Positions 18,169 through 27,287 of a stretch of 64,000 nucleotides of DNA are shown here, in pieces. The DNA lies in the NCBI RefSeq assembly GCF_900103885.1, contig NZ_FNIM01000004.1, forward strand, positions 62,001 through 126,000, given 5' to 3'. A model generated the notes under the pieces. That model was not told where the DNA came from, made no database searches, and was given only the letters and a program-made list of their open reading frames with translations. Each line of letters begins with the position of its first letter. Position 1 is the first letter of the stretch. The translations under genes were made by a program, and so were the position numbers. Origin of the DNA: Actinomyces ruminicola. Its GTDB lineage: Bacteria; Actinomycetota; Actinomycetes; Actinomycetales; Actinomycetaceae.

Positions 18169-19518
18169 ATGAACTCAACGGCCATTCACGTCACCCTTGT
18201 CCACGAGGGCGGCACCGTTGACGTCGCGGCCCCGCCGGGCATGAGCATCGACGAACTACTGGCCTCCCAGGACCTCCTCCCGGATGCGCGGGGGACGTCC
18301 GTCTCCACGCCGTCGGGAGCCCCGATCGGAACGGGTGGCCGACTCGGACGGGAGGTGGCCGAGGGCGCGGTGCTGGTCATCACCGGTGCCGCCGCTGAAC
18401 ATCACGACCCGGCCGGCGCCCGCGCAGCGTCCCGAGCCACCCGGCGGGCCCCCTTCTGGCTGGCCGAGGCGACGGCGGTTCTGCTCGCCCTGCTGATGCT
18501 CGTCTTGGTCCTGTCCGCGGCCGTCACCGGCGCTCATGCGCTGCCGCTGCCCGCGCGAGCGGCCGCTGCCGTTATACTGCTCGCCCTGCTCCTCGCGCTC
18601 GGGCTGCCGCAACGGATGCCGCGTCCACCGACTGCGGCGGCCCTGCTCGCGCTGTCGCTTCCGCTACTGGGGGCGGGAGTCGGCGCCCTGCTGGTCCCTC
18701 CCACCAACCCGGACTGGGCGCTGCTCGCGATTCTCGTCGCACTGTGGAGCGCCGCGGCTGCGGCGGTGGCGCTGTGGCTGCTGCACCGGCTCCCCAGCGA
18801 CTCCGTCGGCGCTGTGGTCTGGTCCGGCGCGGCGGCGGTGGTTACAGCGAGCGTGGCACTGGGGATATCGGGCACCACGCTGGGGCTGTTCGTGCTTGCG
18901 CTCGCGGCGCTCGGCGGCCTGCTGGTTCCGGGGGCCGCGTTGGCGTCGGTGCCGGACCGCCAGCTGCTGGACATGACCGGGCAGCGGGCGGCGGGTCAGT
19001 CGGTGCGGGCTCCTATCACGGCACCCGCGGTTCGCGTCACCCGGGCGCGCACCCGGCGCACGGTGGAGGACGCCGAAGCCGTCTCCATCACGCTTGAGAT
19101 CGCCCTGGGCACGCTGGCCGCGATGTGCCTCCCGATCGTCACCCGGGTGGCGGCGGGGCCGGGGCTGGAGGCCTGGGGGGCGCGGGCGGAAATCTCCTTC
19201 GCGCTGGGGCTGCTCATGCTTCGCCCACGCACAGCGCGCTCGCATGCCGCCCGCATCATTCCGCGATTGTTCGCCGGCACCGCCGTCTGCGTCAGTGCGT
19301 TGACCGCAGCGGCGACGGGGGCGGTTGCGCCGTGGCTGGCGGCGTGCATGGTGCTGGCGCTGGCGGGGGTCTCGATCTGCGTGGGCGGGTTCACCCTGCT
19401 CCGGCGCTCGGCGTGGTGGGGGCGCCTGGGTGACATGTTCGAGCGGGTTTCCGCCTTCCTGGTACTCCCGGCGGCGGTGATCGCCGCCGGACTGATAGAA
19501 GTGATGAGGCATCTGTGA
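18169..19518 (+). CDS. eccD: T7SS membrane channel protein EccD, first copy
   Basis: Polytopic membrane subunit of the secretion pore. The 449-residue product starts with an ubiquitin-like (YukD-type) cytosolic domain (about residues 1-80, ending EVAEGAVLVIT), followed by roughly eleven hydrophobic segments (for example TAVLLALLMLVLVLSAAVTG and LPLLGAGVGALLV), the usual EccD layout. It overlaps the RDD-FHA gene by 4 bases, indicating translational coupling. A second EccD-type gene lies at 22040. Confidence 0.88.
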   Translation: MNSTAIHVTLVHEGGTVDVAAPPGMSIDELLASQDLLPDARGTSVSTPSGAPIGTGGRLGREVAEGAVLVITGAAAEHHDPAGARAASRATRRAPFWLAEATAVLLALLMLVLVLSAAVTGAHALPLPARAAAAVILLALLLALGLPQRMPRPPTAAALLALSLPLLGAGVGALLVPPTNPDWALLAILVALWSAAAAAVALWLLHRLPSDSVGAVVWSGAAAVVTASVALGISGTTLGLFVLALAALGGLLVPGAALASVPDRQLLDMTGQRAAGQSVRAPITAPAVRVTRARTRRTVEDAEAVSITLEIALGTLAAMCLPIVTRVAAGPGLEAWGARAEISFALGLLMLRPRTARSHAARIIPRLFAGTAVCVSALTAAATGAVAPWLAACMVLALAGVSICVGGFTLLRRSAWWGRLGDMFERVSAFLVLPAAVIAAGLIEVMRHL

Positions 19519-20831
19519 GTCAATTCGCCATAGTCGGCCAGCCGCAGGCCGAGCCGCCAAGTGTGGATCGGCCGCAGTCCGATCGCGGTGAGGGACGCCC
19601 GCTCGACCTCGCAGAGTCTGCGGTGGCCGCGCTCGTGGACCTGCTTCTGGTGGTGGTCCCGGCGGCGCTGACGCACCTCCTGCTGGATTGGACCGTGCTG
19701 GCGTGGATAGTCGCCGGCGAGATCGTGGTGGTGTTGGCGCTCCTGCTGGCCGCGGTGGGCCGCACGCCGGGCCTGGCAGTCGTCTCCGCGGCCACGGCCG
19801 CCTCCTTGACGGGCACCACGCCACCCGTCGGCCGGTCCCTGCTGCGGGTGGTGCTGACGCCCCTGCTGCCGTTCGGGCGGCGGACGCCCGGCGCCACGGG
19901 CGCCGTCGCGGGCAGAGAATCCCTGCTCGACTCGCTGACCCGCACCACCACGAGGACCAGCCGCCCGTGGAGGCACACTCCCGCGCAACTCGGCGACATC
20001 AGTGGGCAGAGCACGCCGACGGCGCTCGCAGCGTCAGGGCACGCCATGACCGCTGCACCTTCCGTGCCCGCCGCGCCCACGCTGTCGGCGGCACCCGCCG
20101 CAACCGCATACGGGCTGCAGCCCGTCAGCACCGGAGCCGCCACGCCCCCGCCGACCACGCCGCCCGCTCCAGGTGCTTTCTCCGCCCCGGCTCCGGCGGC
20201 GTACACCCAACCGCCCTACTCAGCGGCTGCCGAGCCTCCCTCCAGCAGCAGGCCCGCCACGCCTCAGCTGCACCCGATCCCCGCGAGTCCCGCGCCGCCC
20301 CCGCCCGCGGAGGAGCTGCCGCAGTCCTTCCCACCCGGTGCCGTCACGGCTCCGCAAGAGCCCGCCGCAAGTCCGGCACTCGCCCCTGCGGACACCGGCC
20401 GGATTCCCGCCCCACCGCTGCCGACCATCGTCGTCCCGGGCGACGACGCCGTCGGCACTGCCAGCACCCATACTCCCCCGCTGTACCGCATCGTCATCGA
20501 CTCGACTCGGCGCCTGCCGCTCGAGGGGCAGTGCGTGCTGGGGCGGGCCCCGCAGCGACTGGCCGCAGCCGACGTGCAACTCGTTGAGCTGGACGCGTCC
20601 ACCGCCGTATCCCGCTCGCACCTGCGCATTGGCGTCGCGGGCGCCGGCGCCTGGGCGGAGGACCTCGGCTCCGCCAACGGCAGTGTGCTGGTGCGCGCGA
20701 ATGGCACCCGAACCCCGCTGGAACCCGGAGTGCGCACTCCGCTGGGACCGGGCGGAGTCGTGGTGCTGGCGGAGGGGGTAACGGTTGCCGTAGAGGCAAG
20801 TCGACGGGCCCGGCGCGCACAGGCGCGCTAG
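19515..20831 (+). CDS. RDD membrane domain-FHA fusion protein
   Basis: 438 residues. The N-terminus holds an RDD-type membrane domain (about residues 25-120, three hydrophobic stretches). A ~200-residue Pro/Ala/Ser/Thr-rich linker follows, then a C-terminal FHA domain (about 325-425) with the phosphothreonine-binding signatures VLGRAPQR, SRSHLRI and DLGSANGS. FHA domains regulate T7SS in Gram-positives (compare EssC and FhaA-type proteins), so this may link Ser/Thr kinase signalling to the apparatus. The GTG start overlaps the eccD stop by 4 bases. No EccE is seen in the locus; whether this protein takes its structural place is unknown. Confidence 0.82.
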   Translation: MSQFAIVGQPQAEPPSVDRPQSDRGEGRPLDLAESAVAALVDLLLVVVPAALTHLLLDWTVLAWIVAGEIVVVLALLLAAVGRTPGLAVVSAATAASLTGTTPPVGRSLLRVVLTPLLPFGRRTPGATGAVAGRESLLDSLTRTTTRTSRPWRHTPAQLGDISGQSTPTALAASGHAMTAAPSVPAAPTLSAAPAATAYGLQPVSTGAATPPPTTPPAPGAFSAPAPAAYTQPPYSAAAEPPSSSRPATPQLHPIPASPAPPPPAEELPQSFPPGAVTAPQEPAASPALAPADTGRIPAPPLPTIVVPGDDAVGTASTHTPPLYRIVIDSTRRLPLEGQCVLGRAPQRLAAADVQLVELDASTAVSRSHLRIGVAGAGAWAEDLGSANGSVLVRANGTRTPLEPGVRTPLGPGGVVVLAEGVTVAVEASRRARRAQAR

Positions 20832-20897
20832 GCCGGAGGGAACGGCCCTGAGCACGACCGGCCCGCCCCGTGTCTGCACCATCACCGCATGAAACCC

Positions 20898-20939
20898 CGC
20901 GGGCCCGCCCAGGATCCTGAGATCCCGGGCGGGCCCGCG
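20898..20939. terminator. Bidirectional hairpin between convergent genes
   Basis: A 19-bp stem with one mismatch (20898-20916 with 20921-20939, loop CTGA) lies between the end of the RDD-FHA gene and the convergent end of the WXG100 gene, where a shared terminator is expected. Confidence 0.8.
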
Positions 20940-20956
20940 AGTGCGTGCGGCGCGCT

Positions 20957-21247
20957 TCAGGCGCCGAAGTTGCTGCTGCTGCGCGTGTCGGTCGCGCTGT
21001 AGTTCTGCGAGGAGGACGTCACGTGCGAACTGAGCTGAGAGAGCAGCGCGTTCATGTCCGCCAGCGACTGGCTCCACTCGGCCTTGGCGGCCGTGTACTG
21101 CGCCTGCGCCTCACCGCTCCAGTCGGACTGGGTGGGACGCAGCTCCGCGTCCATGTCCTCAAGGTCGGAGCTCATCGCCGCGGACGCCTGGGACAGTGCC
21201 TCGGCCGCGGCCGACATGGATCCGTAGTTCACCAGCATGTCGCTCAT
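20957..21247 (-). CDS. WXG100 protein (Esx-type), gene A
   Basis: 96 residues, the standard WXG100 size. It has a DWSG motif in the turn (QSDWSGEAQAQY near residues 41-52) between two predicted helices. WXG100 proteins are secreted as helical-hairpin dimers by T7SS and are co-substrates for other effectors. The frame is open upstream to 21466, but AGGAG lies 8 bases before the ATG at 21245-21247. It is preceded by the second WXG100 gene on the same strand (59 bases), so the pair probably forms a heterodimer. The tail is Ser/Asn/Thr-rich and lacks a clear YxxxD/E signal. Confidence 0.9.
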   Translation of the reverse strand: MSDMLVNYGSMSAAAEALSQASAAMSSDLEDMDAELRPTQSDWSGEAQAQYTAAKAEWSQSLADMNALLSQLSSHVTSSSQNYSATDTRSSSNFGA

Positions 21248-21306
21248 TTTTTTCTCTCCTAAGTCGTAAGCGTGGTGTGAGCCGGTTGTGGTCTGCGCCC
21301 GCGGCG

Positions 21307-21639
21307 TCAGGCCATCATCCCGTGGTAGCCCTGGGAGCTCGCAGCGAGGTTCTGGACGTTCGACGCCGTCTCCTCCTCGGTGTTCTGGTATGCGGAGTCG
21401 GTGTTCCGCAGCCCGGACTCGAAGCTGCTGAGCACCCGCACGATGCTGCGCGCATCCTCCAGCCACCGGTTGGTGGCCGAGGTGAAGGCGGCGCCGCCGG
21501 TCCCCTTCCAGCCAGGGCTGAGCTCCTGCACGGCGTTCTCGACGTTGCGCAGGATGCTCTCCTGCTGTCCGCGATGGGTAGCCACGACGTTCGCGGCATT
21601 GACTAGGGTGCCGCTCCCGGCGGCGAGGTTGGTACTCAT
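21307..21639 (-). CDS. WXG100 protein (Esx-type), gene B
   Basis: 110 residues with GWKGTGGAAF as the WXG turn and helical flanks, so an Esx partner of the adjacent protein. The C-terminus reads QGYHGMMA; YHG also ends the small protein at 9158-9538 and appears in the toxin linkers, so it may belong to a shared export signal. AAAGG lies about 9 bases before ATG 21637-21639; the long upstream open frame to 22428 is a shadow of eccD2. This gene is first in the pair and reads from the intergenic region at 21640. Confidence 0.9.
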   Translation of the reverse strand: MSTNLAAGSGTLVNAANVVATHRGQQESILRNVENAVQELSPGWKGTGGAAFTSATNRWLEDARSIVRVLSSFESGLRNTDSAYQNTEEETASNVQNLAASSQGYHGMMA

Positions 21640-22039
21640 GGTCGATGACCTTTCGTAGGGTGGTTGTGCAGTGTCGGGTTGTCGTGCGTGGCGCCGGGGA
21701 GGGAACCGCGAGCGCCGTCCCGCCCTCCGCCCGGGAGACTCGTCCCGGAAGAGGTTCGGTAACGAATCAAGACTAACCCCTTCACGCCGTCCGCCGTCTA
21801 CAGCATTGACGAATCTCGCACTAAAACCACATGATTCCGGATGGGGAGAAGTCCCCACCCAATCCGAAAGCACACAGTTCAACGGCCGTGACACGCGCAG
21901 CCGGATGTGCCACGATGGCACGGTCTTACCCCGCGGCAGGCGGGAACCCCGCCATCCCCTCCCGGTTACCCCATCGGGTGCCACCGGCATGGGCCCTCCC
22001 GCCTGGACCGCGGATCGTTCCCGTTGCAGGAGAGTGAGC
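21640..22039. promoter_or_regulatory. Divergent control region between the esx pair and eccD2
   Basis: A 400-base region without a gene. It is less GC-rich around 21760-21840 than the flanking coding DNA, as expected of a promoter region. TTGACG on the plus strand near 21808 is a -35-like hexamer but has no convincing -10. I see no strong hairpins. Confidence 0.35.
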
Positions 22040-23386
22040 TTGAGTCCGTCGAGCAGTTCCGTACGCGCCGTAGGCACGGTGCCCCTCACCGTCCTGTATC
22101 GCAGCGTCCCCGCGGACGTAGCGTTGCCCGCATGCCTGCCTCTGGCCGAGATCCTGCCCGCTCTCGCGCAGCGCCTGGACGCACTGGGGCCAGACGGCGC
22201 GGTCCACGGCATGCGCCTGGTGACGGCCAGCGGCGTCGGCCTGGAGGATTCGCGTTCCTTGGCGGACCAGCACGTGGCTGCCGGTAGCGTGCTGACCCTG
22301 GAGGTGCGCGACACGGACAGCAGCGAGGATCGCCATGACGATCTCGTTGAGGCGGTCGCGACTGCGGTTGAGCGGCAGGAGGTCGCGTGGCGGCCCGCGG
22401 ACTCCACCACGATGTCCGTCATGTCCACCTGCGCGCTGTTCCTAGTGGCCGGGCTGCTGTTACTGCGCCAGGGCGGTCCCGCCCTGTTCGCCCCGGCGGC
22501 CGCGGGGACGGCGACGCTCGTGCTGGTACTGGCCGCATACGCGCTCAGGCGGCTGGGCAGGGACTACGGCTGGGCGCTGGTGCTCACCGCCGGGGCGCTG
22601 GCGGCGGTAGCCGCCTACACGGCCCTGTCCAATGCCTCCGGCTCGCCCATGGGCCTGCGACTTGCCGCCGCGGGCGCAGCCCTGGCCGCGACCGTGCTCG
22701 GGGGCATGCCGCTGCTCGGAGACGAGAGGCAGCTTGTCGCCGGGCCGTTGCTGGTCGCCGTCGCACTGGCCAGTACCGGGGCCGGCCTTGGGCTGGCGCA
22801 CCAGGAGCTGCACCACCTGCTGGCGATGGTGTCCGCCGGCGCCGCCATCGTCTCCCTGCTGGCACCGTGGCTCGCCCTCGCCTCCATACCGATCGACGTG
22901 AGCCTGCCCGACCGCACTGAGACGATCAGGCCGGAGCCGGACACAAAGGTCGCGCCGTCCCTGACGGCTCGGGTGATGAGCGCGCGCGGGCTGGTGCTGT
23001 CCTCGCGAATCGCCTGCTCGCTGATCGTCCTGGCATGCGTCCCGACGCTCGTGTCTCACGGGTGGGCCGGCACGGCCCTGGCCGCAGCGATCGCGATCGC
23101 CTCGTTGCTGGGCACGCGGGCGGTGCGCTCCCGCGCCGACGTCGTGGCGGGGATCGTCGGCGGGATGGCGATCCTGGCGGCGTTGGTGACGTCGGTCGCA
23201 TTCATCCGCACCGACCTGGTCGCGCCGGTCGCTGGGATGGTCGCAGTGGCGGGCATCGTCGTGCTGTTGCTGAATGTGCTCGGGCCGACGTACCGGCCGC
23301 GGCTGGCACGGGTGGCCGACGCCGCCGAGATTGTCGTGCTGCTGACCATCCTGCCGCTGGCGGCACTTGCCTGCGAGGTGCTGTAG
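22040..23386 (+). CDS. T7SS membrane protein EccD-type, second copy
   Basis: 448 residues with the same layout as the first eccD: ubiquitin-like N-terminal domain (about residues 10-95, starting VPLTVLYRSV), then about eleven membrane helices. The two are only distantly alike in sequence. In mycobacterial systems an EccD dimer forms each protomer; two distinct genes would allow a heterodimer, which is inference. AGGAG at 22028-22032 gives 7-base spacing to TTG 22040; GTG 22034 is too close. eccB begins directly after the stop codon. Confidence 0.85.
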   Translation: MSPSSSSVRAVGTVPLTVLYRSVPADVALPACLPLAEILPALAQRLDALGPDGAVHGMRLVTASGVGLEDSRSLADQHVAAGSVLTLEVRDTDSSEDRHDDLVEAVATAVERQEVAWRPADSTTMSVMSTCALFLVAGLLLLRQGGPALFAPAAAGTATLVLVLAAYALRRLGRDYGWALVLTAGALAAVAAYTALSNASGSPMGLRLAAAGAALAATVLGGMPLLGDERQLVAGPLLVAVALASTGAGLGLAHQELHHLLAMVSAGAAIVSLLAPWLALASIPIDVSLPDRTETIRPEPDTKVAPSLTARVMSARGLVLSSRIACSLIVLACVPTLVSHGWAGTALAAAIAIASLLGTRAVRSRADVVAGIVGGMAILAALVTSVAFIRTDLVAPVAGMVAVAGIVVLLLNVLGPTYRPRLARVADAAEIVVLLTILPLAALACEVL

Positions 23387-24715
23387 GTGGCTTCCAACAA
23401 GGACATCCTGGACGCACAGCGGTTCAATCGCCGTCGCCTGGTCACGGTGTTCGTGGCCGGGGCGCCCGGTGGCCGCGAGCTCGAGCCGCGCAGCATGACG
23501 CGCCCGCTCATCGGCGGGATCGCCCTGTCTCTGGTCATCGTGCTGGTGTCATGGGTCTCAGGCCTGTTCGTCAGTTCCCTGCCGGACAACTGGGAGAACA
23601 ACACCCTGGTGGTGGTCAAGGACGAGGGCGCCCGCTACCTGACGATCAACGGCAGGCTGCGGCCGGTCAAGAACCTGGCCAGCGCCATGCTGCTGTCCGA
23701 GGCCGGCTCGTTCCAGCAGGTCTCCGTGGATGCCTCCGTCCTTGACGGCATCGAGCGTGGCTCCGAGGTGGGCCTGGACGACGCCCCCGAGCACCTGCCC
23801 GAGTCGGATCGGCTGGTGGCCGACGGCTGGTCCGCCTGCTCCGCCGCAGACGGAAGCACTATGACCTACCTGGGCTCCTCCCCCGCAGGCCTGAGCAGCG
23901 TGCAGCATGCGCTGGTCTCGGTCGGCGAGACCACCTACCTGGTGGCCGACGGCGTCACCCACGAGATACCGGCCGATCAGCTGAGCACCACCCTGCTGGC
24001 GCTGGGACTGGAGTCTGAGCCCGTGGTCGCCGCCGACGCCGCCTGGCTCAACCTGTTCGCCCGCGGCAGCAAGCTGGAGCCCTTCTCCGTCCCGGGTGCG
24101 GGCACCCCCGTGGACGGGCTGTCGGCGGCGATAACCGATCCGGTCGCGGGCATGCTGCTGTCGGTGACTGACGCGTCCGGCTCAGAGCGGTACTACGTGG
24201 TGCAGCAGGACGGGAGCCTGAGTCGCCTCAGCGACGTGGCGGTGACCATGTACCAACTCGGCCAGGGCGCGGACACCGCTATCCAGGAGGTCAGCGTCTC
24301 CGACCTGACGAGCGTTTCCCCCAGCGGTGGCGCACCATCGGACTGGCCCGACTCCCTGACGACTGGCCTGTCGGACGACGACTCCGTGTGCGCCGTATTG
24401 GGCGCCGATGCCGCGGGAGCAACGCAGCCAACCGCCCTGGCCGCGGCCGACACGATCGCGACGGGCGGGGTGAGCGTTGACGGAGGCGCGGGGGCGCTGG
24501 TGCGCTCCGTATCCGGCGGCACGATGGGGCCGGTGTTCCTCATCACCGACGCGGGCCGCGCCTGGGGCCTGGGCGGGGACCTGAGCGACACGGTGCAGCG
24601 ACTGGGATACACGGAGGAGCAGATCACCGCGGTCCCCTCGCCGTGGCTGGCGCTGTTCCCCACCGGCCAGGAGCTCTCCAAGGACGCGGTCTGGCAGGGG
24701 GTCGCGGAGGAGTGA
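23387..24715 (+). CDS. eccB: T7SS core protein EccB
   Basis: Core scaffold of the secretion membrane complex, with one membrane helix and a large outside domain. The 442-residue product begins with the family cytosolic segment (ASNKDILDAQRFNRRRLVTV), has RSMTRPLIGGIALS before the single helix near residues 43-65, and then the repeat domain (WENNTLVVVKDEGARYLTING; RPVKNLASAMLL). It is a little shorter than mycobacterial EccB. GTG follows the eccD2 stop without a gap, and the end overlaps the mycosin start by 4 bases, so eccD2-eccB-mycP are one operon. Confidence 0.94.
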   Translation: MASNKDILDAQRFNRRRLVTVFVAGAPGGRELEPRSMTRPLIGGIALSLVIVLVSWVSGLFVSSLPDNWENNTLVVVKDEGARYLTINGRLRPVKNLASAMLLSEAGSFQQVSVDASVLDGIERGSEVGLDDAPEHLPESDRLVADGWSACSAADGSTMTYLGSSPAGLSSVQHALVSVGETTYLVADGVTHEIPADQLSTTLLALGLESEPVVAADAAWLNLFARGSKLEPFSVPGAGTPVDGLSAAITDPVAGMLLSVTDASGSERYYVVQQDGSLSRLSDVAVTMYQLGQGADTAIQEVSVSDLTSVSPSGGAPSDWPDSLTTGLSDDDSVCAVLGADAAGATQPTALAAADTIATGGVSVDGGAGALVRSVSGGTMGPVFLITDAGRAWGLGGDLSDTVQRLGYTEEQITAVPSPWLALFPTGQELSKDAVWQGVAEE

Positions 24716-26304
24716 CCCGCACCGACGCTTTGAGCGGACCCAACGCGCCCGCGGGCTCACACCGGTTCCGTGGCCCCTTACGTAGCCTCGGTACGCTGCT
24801 CGGCCTGTTCGCCACCGCGACGATTGCGTTGGCGACAGGTCTGCCGGCGGGCGAAACGGCCTCCGCCGACGAAACGCCCGCGCCGGTGCAGACCGGCGCC
24901 TACACCGCCCGCACCACGGCCCCCCAGGGCAAGCAGATGGAGACGCCGACGCCGCTGCCGGAGCCCGCGACTGAGGCGCCGGTGGAGGAGCCGGTGGAGC
25001 AGGAGACTGCCGCCCCGGAGCCGACGCCGGAGCCGACCGAGGCGTTTGTGCCGGAGCCGGAACCTACCACCGAGCCGGACCCGACCACCGCCGCCGAGGT
25101 CTCCGACTGCGAGCGCGGACAGGATGCGCTGGTGCAGACGGTCCCGTCGGTGATAGCGCAGATAGGCATGGAGCGGGCGTGGGCGGTGTCCACCGGACAG
25201 GGAGTCATCGTCGCCGTCGTCGACTCCGGTGTCGATGCGACCAACCCGCATCTGACACATGCGCTGGTCGACGGCGTGGACCTGACCGGCGTCGGCGAGG
25301 CGACCGCAGACGTGGACGGACTGGGGACCGCCGTCGCCGGGGTCATAAGTGCACGCGCCGTCTCCGGTTCCGGGCTGACCGGACTGGCGCGCGACGCCGC
25401 GATCATGCCGGTGCGAGTGCTTACGGACACCTCGGACGGCGCCGTCGAAGCCGGTACGGGCCCGCGCGCCGACCGCACCGCCACCGGCATCAACTGGGCG
25501 GCGGACCACGGGGCGCGGATCATCGTGGTGCCGCGTGCGCTTAGCGAGGGCTCCGCAGAGCTGGCCGCCGCCGTGGAGCACGCCACCGCCGCCGGAGCGC
25601 TCGTCGTCGCCTCCACCGGCGACCGGCCGCAGGAGACCTCCGCTGCCACGGCATCGGCGCCGCCCACCGCAGCGGGCACCGGGACCGTCGGGGCCGACGA
25701 CGGTGAGGGCCAGGATGATTCGCAGACCCGCTATCCCGCCGCCTACGAGGGCGTGCTCGGAGTCACCGCCCTGGATTCTCAGGGCGCCGTCTCTGACGCC
25801 CTGTTGCATGGCGACGCCGTAGACCTCGCCGTTCCGGCGCAGTCGGTGCTGACCGCCTTCTTCGGCGACGGCGACTGCGTGGTGTCCCAACAGGCGCCGT
25901 CATCGGCGCTGGCCACCGGATACGCCGGTGCGGTCGCGGCGCTGGTGGCATCGGCGCACAACAAGGAGTCGCCGGCGGACTGGGCCTACCGACTCACCGT
26001 CACTGCCCTGCGTACTTCTCCCGCGGCGCACAGCGCCACCACCGGCTGGGGGCTGGTGGCGCCCTACGCCGCCATCGAGTTCATCAACGACGGCACGGCG
26101 CTCGGACCGGCCAACCCGCGGGGCAGCCGCACGGCCGCATCCCCGGCAGTAGCCCTGGCCGTGCCGCCGACCACCGACCCGGCCCCCGCTCGGCGCCGAC
26201 GGCTGGCCGCAAGCGTTGGAGCAGTGGGCGCCACCGTGCTGGTGACTGCCCTGGTGGCGTCCAAGGCGGGCGGTAGAGCACGGCGGACGGCGACGCGCAA
26301 GTGA
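24712..26304 (+). CDS. mycP: Mycosin (MycP)-type subtilase, catalytic His missing
   Basis: Membrane-anchored subtilisin-like protein of T7SS; mycosins stabilise the secretion complex and cleave some substrates. The 530-residue protein has a signal/membrane segment near 25-45, a Pro/Glu/Thr linker (78-130), a peptidase S8 domain and a C-terminal membrane helix. Asp171 is intact (VAVVDSGVDATNPH). Where the family has HGTxVAG this protein has GLGTAVAG: Leu204 (codon CTG) replaces the His. The oxyanion Asn region (normally AAGN) reads STGD at 302-305, and the GTS-Ser region reads APSSALATGYAG at 395-406, so the nucleophile is doubtful. It is probably an inactive scaffold. The GTG overlaps the eccB stop by 4 bases. 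Confidence 0.85.
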   Translation: MTRTDALSGPNAPAGSHRFRGPLRSLGTLLGLFATATIALATGLPAGETASADETPAPVQTGAYTARTTAPQGKQMETPTPLPEPATEAPVEEPVEQETAAPEPTPEPTEAFVPEPEPTTEPDPTTAAEVSDCERGQDALVQTVPSVIAQIGMERAWAVSTGQGVIVAVVDSGVDATNPHLTHALVDGVDLTGVGEATADVDGLGTAVAGVISARAVSGSGLTGLARDAAIMPVRVLTDTSDGAVEAGTGPRADRTATGINWAADHGARIIVVPRALSEGSAELAAAVEHATAAGALVVASTGDRPQETSAATASAPPTAAGTGTVGADDGEGQDDSQTRYPAAYEGVLGVTALDSQGAVSDALLHGDAVDLAVPAQSVLTAFFGDGDCVVSQQAPSSALATGYAGAVAALVASAHNKESPADWAYRLTVTALRTSPAAHSATTGWGLVAPYAAIEFINDGTALGPANPRGSRTAASPAVALAVPPTTDPAPARRRRLAASVGAVGATVLVTALVASKAGGRARRTATRK

Positions 26305-26387
26305 AGAAGTACCCATGCAGTCCCCTGGCCACTGTGTTGCGGTTTTGGTATGTTCCATTTCAGTTACACACATCAGGAGGAGTTTTG

Positions 26388-26915
26388 ATGGCCGACGACA
26401 TCGATGACGCCGCGGCGCGGGCGCATGCGGATATTGATGGCTGGGTGCGTCAGGCGCAGGAGCGGGCGGAGGCGTCACAGCGTCTGGCGAAGCAGGTGGA
26501 GGCTTTGCGTGAGACCGAGGTGAGTCGGGATCGGGCGATCAGTGTGACGGTGGATGCGGCCGGCAGGCTGGTGGACCTGAAGCTGCGCGAGCCGGCAATG
26601 GACTTCACGCCCGGTGATCTGGCGGCGGCGATTATGCGGGCGGTCCAGAGGGCGTCCGGGCGTGCGGGCGAGAGGACGGCGCGGATGGCCGCGGAGGTGT
26701 GGGGTGAGGACTCGGCGGTTGCGCAGCGGGTTCGGCAGGCCTACACCGGCGGTGAGGACGGCGCGGCGCCGCAGTCGCAATCGGGGTCGGGGTCGGGCCG
26801 GCGGCCTGGGGCCTCCCCGCGGCGGCCTGGGCGTGGGGGCCTGATCGACCCGACCGGTTCGCTGGGGAGCTTTGGGCAGAGCGGTGACGGACGTGGTTCA
26901 AGGGGTGGTTGGTGA
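26388..26915 (+). CDS. YbaB/EbfC-like protein
   Basis: 175 residues. Residues 1-110 match the YbaB/EbfC pattern: a coiled-coil N-terminus (AHADIDGWVRQAQERAEASQ), the strand region ISVTVDAAGRLVDLKLRE, then a helix (LAAAIMRAVQRAS). The C-terminal 55 residues are Gly/Arg/Ser-rich. YbaB proteins bind DNA, and homologues are often found beside T7SS substrates in actinobacteria. GGAGGAG precedes ATG 26388 by about 6 bases. It overlaps the next gene (stop and start share A in TGATG), so both are probably co-translated with the toxin gene. Confidence 0.75.
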   Translation: MADDIDDAAARAHADIDGWVRQAQERAEASQRLAKQVEALRETEVSRDRAISVTVDAAGRLVDLKLREPAMDFTPGDLAAAIMRAVQRASGRAGERTARMAAEVWGEDSAVAQRVRQAYTGGEDGAAPQSQSGSGSGRRPGASPRRPGRGGLIDPTGSLGSFGQSGDGRGSRGGW

Positions 26916-27226
26916 TGGCCGACCTGGAGGTCTCCCCGGAGGTGTGGCGCACCCACGCCGCGCACGTTGCCTCGGTAGGCGACGGACTGGACACCATCGA
27001 CCAGGCGTCGGACGCCGCCCTGAGTGGCCTGCCCTTCGGGGTGATATGCACGCCGCTGTTCGCCCCCGCCTACACGGTCGCCAAGCTGGCCTTCGACTTG
27101 GGAACCTCATTGCTCAGTGGGCAGCTGGACGACGACGCGCAGTCCCTGCGTAGCGTGGCCACCGACTTCGAGGAGACCGACTCCCAGGCCGCCACCGACG
27201 CCAACAGCACCTACCCGGCGGGCTGA
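26915..27226 (+). CDS. Small helical T7SS substrate-like protein before the toxin
   Basis: 103 residues, helical, no signal peptide. It resembles the EspC-type 'type VII secretion target' group: an N-terminal helix (SPEVWRTHAAHVASVGDGLD), a hydrophobic turn and a C-terminal acidic helix (SVATDFEETDSQAATDA). Small proteins of this kind are commonly encoded directly upstream of large T7SS toxins as targeting partners. AGGGG at 26901-26905 favours ATG 26915 over TTG 26909. The toxin gene begins 61 bases downstream. Confidence 0.7.
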   Translation: MADLEVSPEVWRTHAAHVASVGDGLDTIDQASDAALSGLPFGVICTPLFAPAYTVAKLAFDLGTSLLSGQLDDDAQSLRSVATDFEETDSQAATDANSTYPAG

Positions 27227-27287
27227 ACCCGCCCCACCCCGCACACCCGCCGTTTCGCTCGTATTAGCTCACCCCTGGAGGTCTCTC

